Below are positions 12,764-24,700 of a stretch of 64,000 bases of DNA, piece after piece (within the stretch, counting starts at the first letter, position 1; the number at the start of each line of letters is the position of its first letter). The notes under the pieces were generated by a model. The model was not told the origin of the DNA. It searched no databases and saw only the letters and a list, made by a program, of their open reading frames with translations. The position numbers and the translations under genes are program-made. Source of the stretch: Pelodera strongyloides (taxonomy: Eukaryota; Nematoda; Chromadorea; Rhabditida; Rhabditidae); contig JAANDG010000612.1 in assembly GCA_036852015.1 (NCBI GenBank), forward strand, positions 1-64,000. The letters are read 5' to 3'.

Positions 12764-15700
12764 ATGTCAAATGGTCCTCCGCCGGGATACTTCTATTATG
12801 GCATTCCTGTACCTGGATCTCAACAGTTTATGCAAGGACAGCCATATCCAGTGCCTGTGAGTTCGGATTTATGTTTGATGAATATTTTAATTCCTTGCTA
12901 TGTTGTGTGTAACGGTGGTGTGTAGATCTTATTTTATCGTATACCAAATTTTAGCTTGCTAGGTAACTTTTTACCATAAGTACCCGAACTCTATGACCTA
13001 TATGGATTATGGATATACACGAATCACATCATGTTCATGGGTAGCCCCAATCTGTCTGAGCACCTCGCATAATTCAAGGTTCGGAATATCTCATTGCTTT
13101 TAGATGATGATGGGCGGGCCGATGATGCACCCTCCACCCTACATGCCCCATCAATTCATGGGTCAGGATGTTAGTGGGGGAATTCCCCAACAGCCTTCTA
13201 CTTCGGAACAGCCCAGTAGCGTCCAACCCGACGACGAACCAGAATCTAAGAAAAGAAAAAAGAAGAAGAGCAAGAAGAATAAACATTCCGAGCCGGTTAG
13301 TGTGATGATTCAAGCATTTTGGTATGGTAGATAAAGCGAAATACCAGCCGGTTTTTGAAACATGAAACACATTGCGTACACCTGCTTTCTTATGCAGCAT
13401 ATGCAAATGAGCAAAAATTAGAATAAAGACAAGACCACAATTAGACCCCCCGTTGCATAAATGCGTAGGAATGTAAGTAATTGAGATGCCTTTCAAAAAC
13501 CAGCCGGTATTTCGCCGAAATTATTCCTCTATATTACCGAAATTCCTCTATAACCTTATGGAACGTGAGTTGAAAACACAGTTAGCTGAGTAAGGCTGAA
13601 TTGTTAGTATTCTAGGTATCAGCGAAGACGCTCGGCGATCTCGTTGAACATGCCAAGAAAACATCAGAAAAGTCGAAAGAGAAGCGAAAGAGGAAGGTTG
13701 GCTTTTTTGCTATGAGTTTTTATATAAAATCTATCTTCATGACACTTGCTGGTCAACAGGTCAGCTTGCATGTTTCAAACATTTGGTTAAGATCCAGAGA
13801 GTTAAATAGATTGCGTGATTTCTTCTACATTTATACACCATTCACTCACGTGAGGACTTCTCTGTCGAAAATTGACCTAATTACCAGCCGTTGGATTATA
13901 ATAAGTGTGTGACTCAAAATATTAGTTGTTTGTTAGCCAACTAATGATAAGCTAAACTTAATAAACTATATTTGTAGAGAAATGGATCGAGCAGTGATGA
14001 GGATATTCTTGACAAGGCCAAGAAGAATAGCGCCTTATCTGGTGTTAGGGCTTCCACAGATACTCCGGGAGTGTCGAATGCTGATGGAGAGGCAGAGGAG
14101 CCCATAAATGATGGTGAGGTGTTTTTGTTGGGTCTTGGGTCTCGTTGCTATTTGGGTTATCTTTCATTGACAAGCTTTTGTGATTTTAACCCGGTTCCAC
14201 CAAAATTTCCGTGGAACATTGGGTCTTCCGTGTGCCACATATTCTGTGTAAGAGCAGATACACAGTGCAGTCAACTATTTTGAAGTTTTACAGTCTTTCT
14301 CTGAAACCTGATTGTGGTTCATGCTCGTCTGCCTTTGCTTTGGATTTACCCATTCTAACATAAACCTGCTTCTAGATGTGTTCGTGCTCACCGAAGAAGA
14401 TCTTGCGCATCTGGACGACATTGAAGAAGTGCCACCGAAAAGTGTGTCGGTGAAAGAGCTGAAGGAACCCTTGTCTGTCTCATTGTGTGAGGAATATTAT
14501 GGGACAGCGTCGACTTCAACGGATGTATTGAAGAGGTACTATCTGTGCATTGAATCGCGTGATATGTGATTTGTCGTTAAATACTGCCGTGCCATTGAGG
14601 GTTCAGAACACAGTTTGTACATTGGAATTTATACAGTATTTTCATTTCTTGGTGTGTGACCATATGTCCAGAGTCATATTTTAAATCTTAGGATGATGAT
14701 TCTAGGTTCGAATCAGATGTCCGACGTGCAATCCGATCTGAGAAGGAAGCGCAGCCAATCGCTGAGAAGATTGAGGCTCCTGAAATGCACACGTTTTGTA
14801 AATGTACGTTTTTCAAGATGTGTTTATCAGTTTATGACGACTGACGACGTGATGTTCCTGCTTTCTGGCGTGATGGCGAGTACCGTGACACTGTTTAACA
14901 GGAGGCCGTATTCACCAACCCACAGGGAGCCCTCCCTAGGCTCACCGTGCTATTTGGCTCCTTAGGGAAGCCAGAGAGAGCTCCCTGCGTGTTGGTGAAT
15001 ACGGCCTCAGACCTTACCCCACTTTTTACCTTATGATTACACCTGTTTCTCTTGAGGTGGTCATTCTTCAAACTCGGAGACTTCGGAATCCGAGCAGAGT
15101 GGAGACGAACAGAACGATACCACCAAAATGAACGATAAACAGAAGTTGGCATGGGCGGTGACGCAGGAGGTGGGCTTTTAAGTTTGAGAATGTTTTACTG
15201 TTTACTTTGTATACTCTATGTTTAGATTCCAACATCCTGAAAAGGGATGCTTTCTCCACTTTGTGCTGTCAAGTGGTTCATTCTTTCATTTTCATTGAAT
15301 TGCAAGTTTATTTACAATTAGTAGTTACTTGACTTTATTTAGGTCAATCGAAAACGCCAGCACCCATCGGCTTTATCTCCGGACCTTGGGTTTAACGAGC
15401 CTGACATGGTGAGACGTATTCGAATTCTTATTGTACAGTACCTGGAGTATTATGCGGTAGCGTCAACAATATTTGGTGCTCATTCATAATGTAATACGTT
15501 ATTTCAGACGAACGATGGAGCATTGTGTCGCTGTTCATTCAATGCACGGAAGAAGGGAATCCGACATAACATATTTGCCGGCGAGCAAAGGATTGAATCA
15601 TGTTTATCTAATCAGGGCAGGTATGCGGCCTTACTCTTGAATGTGCGAAACTGCCTTATTCGGGTTCGGAGTTCGGAGAGTTTTCGTCACAGAGATTCGG

Positions 15701-18700
15701 AAAATTGTTTTGAAAGGAACTCTGACGTTTTAAGGGTTAGGTGGGGATAGTTGTTAGCTATTTTTACTTTTGTTTATTTTTTTTTTGGATTGATTTTGTT
15801 AGTATTTTTCGTCTATCTTTTGGACTTTTGTGGACGTCTACAAATATTCAGTTCACGTCGTCTCTACCACTATGTTTTGCGGGTGAATCCATCCCCTTCT
15901 TCACACTCTACGAGACCGTCGACAATTTCACACAGTGAACAGAGGTTGGAGAAAGTTTTTGGCGATTGTTTACTTTGATTTATGAGTCATTCGTTTGCCA
16001 GTTAGAGTCTCCCAGAGTCCGTATTCACCAACACACAGGGAGCCCCCCCCTTTGGCTCACTATAGCTCTGAAACTCTTCTGCACTCGCACTCTTTAGCTC
16101 CCTGGGGAGGCCAGGGATTCTCCCTGCGTGTTGGTGAATACGGCCTCTGGTTGGAACGGAACGCATGCCATGCGCAGTCTTTCGACTTTCACTATACTCA
16201 CTCTGTGGCGCTCTTGAAGCGCATAATAAGATGATAAAACATTAAAAGATACATGCAGCTTGACATCATTGCAGTTGTACAAAACTCGGCTAGAGGTCCT
16301 ATTTATCGCATTCACTGATATTTAAGCTATATCTTTGACCTTCTGCAGAAAACATAAACTATATATTTGACCTTTTGCAGCTATATGTTTGACGGTTTCT
16401 CCGTATATCTCCATCGTCCCGCTCCAGACAATCTGCCTATGATGCCAGCGAATCGATTCAGCAGAGAGTATTCCTTTGAGTTCTTCAAGGCTCCGGATGA
16501 TGTGTTGGTATGTGATGTTTTGTTTAATATTTTTTTAGTTAACAATTAGTTTGTTTTTGTTTGACTAGCCCTAATAGTAGCAATGGCTGTGTAGGTGAGT
16601 GCCCGAGTATCGTGCTTGTTGCTCGATTGAGTAGTATTCTAGCCGAGTAAGTCCGAATGTTAGTGCTTAGAGAAGTCGTGAACTCGTAGAGATCTAATAT
16701 GCTGTATCTAATACATTTTTGAATTTTTACACTGGCAAATTAACTGTAATTGAATAATAGCTACGTTATTTGGTTTAAAAAGTCGCTTTTTCCTGATGTT
16801 TCACTTCATGTGTATAAATGGTTTCTTGCCATGTAGGGTGCTTAGATAGGATGCTTTCTTTACACATCTTGATTTTATTTCGCTACATACTTCAGGGGTT
16901 TAGACGTTATGAAGTTGTAATTTTTTTGCTGTAAAGAATGTAATTGACTCTTGGTCCTTTAGATTGGTACTGTAGAAGAAATGGAAGCTTTCCACGACTA
17001 CCTCTTTATTGACATCCTCGAATTGTTTGATCTTTCAAGAAGGGCATTTGGTGTCGAAGATGGATGTCCCTTCTATCATCTTGCCCCACGGTACTTGAGG
17101 AGAAAGGCTGGTAAGTACCTTCATGCTTATATTTTGTGCAATTGTAAGGTCTGATTTGCTTGTGTGTAATTGATTGGGATTAGCTTGTGTGTAATTATAA
17201 GTCCGTTCCTCGTAATGCCCATTTGTTATATTGTCAACCTGAAGTGTGAAAACAGCATACTTTTGAATTATTTCGTTTTTGTTGACATGTAAAATGAGCA
17301 ACGCTGTGATTATTAGGTTTGCATTCCGTTGATCTATACATTTGTGCGAATAGGCTTTTTTATATTTGTTCATTAAAAGTTACAACAGTTTTTATTTCCC
17401 TGTATTCTTCATTCTCAACTTTCACTTGTAGGTAACCCGTCGGATATTCTACCGCTGTGTGTGGTCCTTGAGTATTACAACCAGCGATATGCTGATCCGC
17501 TGTGCTCGCAAAGCAAAAGTGCTTCTTTCTCGGATAGGCAGAATTTTCGATCGTTTTGTGTAGAGGAGAAGGGTCAGGTGCTCATCAATCCTTCAAAGGT
17601 TTGTTATTAATTATCACTAATTTATTAAAGGGAATGTCAAGCCGGTTTTTCATGTTGGGCTCAAAAAAAAGCTTATGTTTTGAAGGTAAGGAAAGTGAAA
17701 ATAAAAATAAACAAAAACTTTCATATAAGAAGAAAAACTATTTCAAATCCCTCCAAAAAACTCCTTCAATATGGGATTCTGGTCATTTGGACAAAATCAG
17801 AACTATTCTCTGCCGCAGGACCGTTTGCTGTTAGACAGCAAAGAAAAAGAGGAGGGCGCGAGAGAAATTTGTTTAAGTCAGCAAAGAAAAAGAGGAGGGC
17901 GCGAGAGAAATTGTGTAAACTACGGTAGTTGCGACAGCGTGTTATAGAATATCTGTGAATCAGGCTTGACATTCGCTTTAAATCAATTAAATAGTTGAAA
18001 AGCGCTCGCTCTTTACCTTGTGTGTGGTGTTATTGTTATCCGTTCCCCTTTCGATGCATCTACCCACCGTATTGGCCGATGCGTGTAGTAGTCTTAGTCT
18101 AGAAGCGCGAAATCCGAAATATTAGAACTTCATTTTCAAATAGAGTTTTATTTTCAATAGTTGTACTTGTTTTGTAGAAACCGTCTTCAATCCGAGTTGA
18201 CGCTTTTGATTTGGGTCCGAACTGTGGTGCATCGAATGAAGTCTTTATCGTACACAATGGATCACGGTGCGTTATTTGCTTATTTTAGTATTTTTAATTA
18301 TTCTGTTAAAGCGAAATACCGGCCGGTTTTTAAAACATATCGTGGACAACAGTGTTCTTACGTATTTATGCTTTACTCGAACTAGCTCGATTTTTTATTC
18401 TAATTTATGTTGCGTAAGAATGCTGGTGTACCCAATGCATTTCAAAAACCAACCAGTATTTCGCTTTAAGGGGTAAAGGGTGAAGTTGTAGTTCGTACTT
18501 CATTTCAACAGTTTGGTTGTTATTTGTAGTTTAGTGTTCCCATTTGCAGACCCAATGTGTACACACTGCACAATCGTCCTGATTACCAGAGCACGGTAAG
18601 AAGGTTGACGAGAATGAGAAGAATTGTACGAGGAAGGAAGGAGCCAACAGAGGTTTGTCTACTTTACTTAATGACATTTTAGATTTGGGAGTGGTGCTGC

Positions 18701-21700
18701 GGTAGCGGTACTCTGGTAGCCAAACGCACCGAGTCCCGTTCCGAGTGTAGATCCCGGTACGCGCTCCGGAGTGCGTACCGGGATCTTCCACTCCGACCGT
18801 CACGTCGACCTTCCCCGACAAAAATTCAAAAAATTCAAAATATCGACTACGGTAGCTTTAGCACTTTTTAAATTACTCGTTTTCCACGTTTTGCAGAATC
18901 CGAACCATTGACCTATTTCCTAGAAAGCAACGCATTAGTCACTGCGCTAACCACACACGCGTGCCAATCGTGCGTTAGTGGAATTCTTTTTCGCCTTTCT
19001 TTAGAAAATCGATTATGAATTCGGAACGCGTACCGGAACCTACACCCGGAACGGTACTCGGTCCTTTTTCAAATCGGTACGTAACCGCATTACGTTTCGA
19101 GTACTCGGCCCGTGCACCCGGTACGCTTGCAAACGGACCGCGCACTCGGAACGGGACTCGGTCCGTTCTCCAGCATAGTAGTCCAAAAGACGCTATTTCG
19201 AACAGCTATCTAATAATTTCAATTTCAAGAATTTTTTGATTATTTTTTGTGATTACTTTTATATTTCTAGCAAGATCGGTTCGAACTCGCTCGCTTGGAA
19301 TCGTTGGTGCAACAATTGAACAAAGATAGGTATGTGAGAAGATAATCTATGATTCGATATTTAGTATTGTAATTTTGTGTTTTGGATTCTCTTAGTTTTG
19401 GGGTTTACGTTATTCTCCTAGCTCCTAGAGTTTGTAGTTTAGTGGAATGTGCTTAAGAGAGTGTTTATGGTTACCTGTATACTGTATGTAGTTATAGTCA
19501 TGATAATGTACGAAATAGGTGTATTTTAGCCAGCAACTACGGGACTGTGTCATTCGTGTGCCTATAGAAGGCTTCCATCGAACGGGCATTTATCCCGATG
19601 TGGTTCAGCACGCAGCTATTGTTGTTCTAGCTGTCAGTCATATTCGATATCATTGGTCGCTCGAGGTGAGGTATTTTGATTGTTGGGGGAAGCACACTAG
19701 GTTCTTAGAATTAGGAATCAGTGAACCTTGCTTGTACTGATTAGTTGTCGGATGGCGGACTGTGAAATTGTTCATGTCATGGTTCTTGTGAACCTTCAGT
19801 ACACGGTACTGTACTTCTGAGGCCGAATACGGCCTCTGAATTACGGTTGGGTTGGGCTTGATGATGAGTGTGCCGAACGTTTTAACTATTTCCATTTTAG
19901 GTCTTTGAGCACCGGATCTCGTACAAATTCCACGACCGCAATGTTTTGGAGTTGGCTTTCACGCATCCATCGTTTCGCAAAAATTTTGGTGAGATTTTTG
20001 TTTTTGTAGCCTGTCTTTTGATTTACTGTACTTTAGTTGTTTGAGCAACTTGAAAATGTACTAGGATTTCTGTCAAACACCCGTTCTCTATCTACCCTGT
20101 TTGGAGTTTTCTTGGAATGTATTTCTGTAGAATTTGGTCGAATATGATCACGTTTTTGGAATTAAAGGTTAAAGGTTAAAGCTAGGGACTAGGGATGTCC
20201 TTCAGGGTCCCCGAAGGGGTCCTTGCATTGCAGTCCGCTCCGGCCTACCGAAGCAGTCCGCTCCAGAGGTTGAGGCCATCTTTGATTACGGAATGGGCCG
20301 AATGGGTGGCCAGCCCTGATCCAAGAGACCTGCCCAAGTTTTCACCCGGTACCGTTTTTTCCACCCGGACTGTGCAACCAGATGATAATCATATCAGTAT
20401 TCAGGAATGAATCATGACCAGGCTCGTAACGCTCTGGTCAACTGTGGATTGAGAGGGCAAACGCATAGAGATGTTGAGAAAAGGGAAAACTCGAAAAAGA
20501 AAGGTGAGGAATTATCGATGTTTCATGTGTTTTATTAGTTAATTAGTTTCCTCCATTTATCTGATTATAATTTGCGCTGCGTGTCTGACCATAAGTGAAG
20601 TAATTGCTGCTTTTTATTAAATACACTACTTTAATAATAATAAATCTTTATTGGTCGATGGATAAGAAAAATGAGGCAAAAACGTGAATTTTGTAAAGAC
20701 CAAAAGGAACCCTAAGATGTCAGTGCAGTAAGGACACCAACGTACTAACAAGGGACCTTGTGTGTAACGAATAAAAGATAAATACTGCGGAATGTAACTC
20801 TTAGATACTTAAATTCAAATGCATACATTAAACATTAAACACACAAATGACTAAGGACTATTTAAACTGGAGTACCTTTTGTAAATGACCTTCTTTCTTC
20901 AGGTTTCTCGACTTTGGTGGAGATAATGTCGAAACACGGATCTAAAAAGGAGGAGGTGTCTTCGGTAGCGCATAACGAAAGATTAGAGTTTCTGGGTTCG
21001 TTTTCCGATGTTGGTTCTCTGTTTACGGAAAGTTTATTCGTGGTAGTTTAGTAAGTCGGGTAGATGCGACGCATGAGGCAACCCGCCCCTCTGTGTGTAA
21101 CCCGGAGCTAGGGACAATCAGTATTGGTTGCGTGAAAAGTAGAGTTTGTCCTCGCGACAAGACGATAAACGGTTTTCCGGCAAATGTCGGCAATGGCCCG
21201 CCCCTTTCCGGAAAGACCTTTCTTATCGCGAACGGAAAGGACTCTCTTTCCGGCAAATTATCGTTTGCCGCAAACGGAAAGGGCTCTCTTTCCGGAAAAT
21301 TGTCGTTTATCGCGAGCAGAAAGGGCTCTCTTTCCGGCAAATTATCGTTTATCGCGAACTAAAAATGTCTCTTTCCGGCAATTTATCGTTGTCGCGAACT
21401 GAACGGGCTCCCTTTCCGGAAAATTATCATTTATCGCGAACTAAAAATCTCTCTTTCCGGCAATTAATCGTTGTCGCGAACTGAACGGGCTCCCTTTCCG
21501 GAAAATTGTGGTTTATCGCGAATGGAAAGGGCTGTGATTGCGGAAAATTACCGTTGTTGCGAAACAGTAACTTGGCGGAAAATGGAAAGCAATTGATTCT
21601 TTAACCCTTACAATTTCAATGTGTAATTCATTCCTTGGAAAGGGCTTCGCGGCCTGAACAAATAGAACTACTTCATTAATTTCTAATTCACTGCATTAGT

Positions 21701-24700
21701 GTGTTACGGCACATGAAGAACTTATTTAGATTTGCTGGGGAATGAAATTAGCAACCATTTGCAGGCGTTTGGGATGTTCAGTATAGGATGTGTTTACATT
21801 TCAGGGCACAAGAAAGCTTTGCGTTAAGGCTAGGCTACTTTTCAGAACTCTTGTACACCGGAAATGTAGACTTTGAGCCTTCTATATTTCATCCACGAAA
21901 ATTTTCCCCAATTCTTTCATTGTATGATAACTGCTCCATTTGAGAAGCAGCAGCGGAGGCACCATCATAGTCTTTCTCAGCTTCAAAAATACTTTTTTAA
22001 ATGAGGCGAAAAAAAGAAAACGACATTGCTTCATAGTTTGAATCCTGTGCTAATTATACAATTAGCGATCTTTCCATGTTCCCTTCTGACACTTTTCACT
22101 TGTTGTTGTTTGCCGTGGAAAATATATCTTTCGCGGCAAATCGTTGTTTCGGGAACTTCCGCGACAAGTTGTCGTTTATCATCTTAGACACCTAAACGAT
22201 AAACGATTAAAGTTGTTTTTCCTTGCCGCCTAGATTCGCAAAACGATAAATTTGCCGTTTGTCGGCAAAAAAATATTTGGCCAAACGATAATTTGCCGTT
22301 TATCGCAGAATAAATGTTTGCGACACGATAAATTTGCCTTTTTCGGCAAAAAAATTTTTGGCCAAACGATAAATTGCCGTTTATCGCGGAATAAATTGTT
22401 TGCGACACGATAAATTTGCCAATTGTCGGCAAAAAAATATGTTGCCAAACGATAATTTGCCGTTTATCGCGGAATAAATGGTTTCCGACACGATAAATTT
22501 ACCGTTTGTCGCCAGCAATTTTTTTCCGATACGGCTACAAAAGCGTTTTTTTCTTATCGGAAACAAAATTTATCGCGAAGGAAAAGCTCTAGTGAAAAGT
22601 GTGCGTGTAGCTCAACCGGTGAGTGCTTGCTAGCCATGCAAGTGACGTGGGTTCGAATCTGCTCCACGCCAAGTTTTTTCACAATAGACCAGTTTGTTGC
22701 CTAGGAGCCATGAGGGCTAAGTGTTTACCTAAGTTATGAGTATTCAAGGCAGATGTTCGAGCACTTACGACTCCCGGAGATGGATCGTACATCAACAGTA
22801 AGTTATGAGTGGAATTAATTTAGTGTATTAAGTGTATTGTGCATTTTCTTCAGGCGATTCTGTGGTAGAATTTGTGAATACTGTCCATCTCTATTTTCTC
22901 TTCCAAGATCTACAAGAGGGTGGTCTGGCAACGTATCGGACTGCGATTGTGCAAAATAGGAACTTGGCGAACTTGGCTAAGGTATGGCTTCATTGTGAAC
23001 TTCAATCTGTATCAGCTATCAGCTTATGGTACTCATAATTGTTGCGGAGGCTTATGTGTATAACCTGTGTGAAACATTTGGAATCACAGTTGTCAGGTAA
23101 AAAAAATGCTATTTGAAGGCTCTGGTTTTTCATTTTCTCAAATAATGTAAAATTTACAGAAAATCTAAACCTTTAGAAAGTTGTAGTTTGTAGTTAGAAA
23201 GTACAGAAAATGTAAGTTTATTTTCATTTAGAAGCTTGGAATGGACGATTTTATGCTCTATTCTCATGGAGGCGACCTTTGCCACGAGGCGGAAATGAAA
23301 CACGCGATGGCCAATGCATTTGAGGCTGTGATGGCTGCTATCTACCTGGATGGAGGAGTGTTGCCGTGTCAGAGGTAGGGCAGAATGAGTTTTGGATGCT
23401 GCCGCATGATTTTTCACTGTTTTCACAAGCGACTTTTTTCACAGCCCACAGCCACATTTGGGTAGTCTGGGAGATTGAACACAGAACAATTGGGGATAAC
23501 TTTTTATGTGGGCATGTGCCTTTTTTTTTAACAGGATACCGTTTGTATAGGCGATAGGCCTAGTTTGACTATACATTGAGTATACATACTACATTGAGTA
23601 CCACAGTATAGATACTTGATTATAAATTGAGTTTCACGGGGCTTGTGTTACTAATTAATTGAGTGGTTTAAGGTGGTTGAAAAGTGGCCGTGGACAAGAG
23701 AGTTAGGGGTTTTTACGAATGCGAATTGATCACTAAACTTTTAGAATATTTGCGGAAGCGATGTTTGAACCGGGAACCGTCCCGTTTGATAGATGGATCA
23801 ATTTGCCGGAACACCGTCTGAAGGTACCTTTTGTCAGTTGTTAAGATTGATAAACAAACCTTGTCCTTTTATTTGGGTTAGAATCCTTTGTCGTGGTTTT
23901 CCCTTGACGACGTTTTTGTATGAAATAATGAAATCTGTATGCCTTGTGCAGTGCTTTGCAACGCGTGTTCGGATATCTATTCAACGTGCGTAAGTCGGTT
24001 CTGTAACTGTGGACTATGGTATAGTAGCGTAGAGCAGGTCCATTATGTGTAATTTAAACGCATTGCTTTGCTTTCATTCATAAACGTTTAGGTGGAGCAC
24101 CCGGAAGGCGATCGTCATCTAATTGAGGCCACTCCGCAACTGAAGCAATTGACGGAGCTGGAGGATGCGATCGGTGTCCAGTTTGAACATATTCGAGTTC
24201 TCGCCCGGGCGCTGACACGGAGGAATGTGCCGCTGAATAACTTAACCCAGTGAGTATGTTCTATCAGCAGCTGAGATAATGTTATGTGACGTGTATACGC
24301 TAGTATTGTACTTTTTATGTAGTAGTTACTGTATAATGCACGACCTGTTTGAAGGTGGCTTGGATTGACTTCTGGAGAGTGTAAGCAAAGCATTGAAACT
24401 CATTTTTTTTGCTGTCTTAGTGATTGGCTTACCTTGATGTTCGCAATATGTATGGGTTGCCAACCGAAACCGTTATAGTGTTTTGCAATTCCATGAATTC
24501 TATGTCGTTGTAGCGGTCACAACCAGCGTATGGAGTTTCTTGGGGATTCGGTGGCGCAGCTGATCGTCAGTGACTATCTCTACAGACACTTTCCAACACA
24601 TCATGAGGGGCACTTGTCGTTGCTAAGAACATGCTTGGTTAGCAACCGGACGCTGGTCAGTTGGTTAGAGTTTCGGATGTTGATTGTGATTGTGGTGCGC

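Noticed and set aside
13074..13496. 140-codon minus-strand open frame
   Set aside because: It overlaps Drosha exon 2 and a MITE-A copy, and shows no family resemblance or splice context.
14692..14705. First acceptor AG before Drosha exon 6
   Set aside because: It would add 14 nt and break the frame; the next AG at 14704-14705 restores it.
22605..22672. Functional tRNA gene in Drosha intron 20
   Set aside because: Poor T-arm and acceptor pairing and an atypical anticodon loop; kept only as a tRNA-like sequence.
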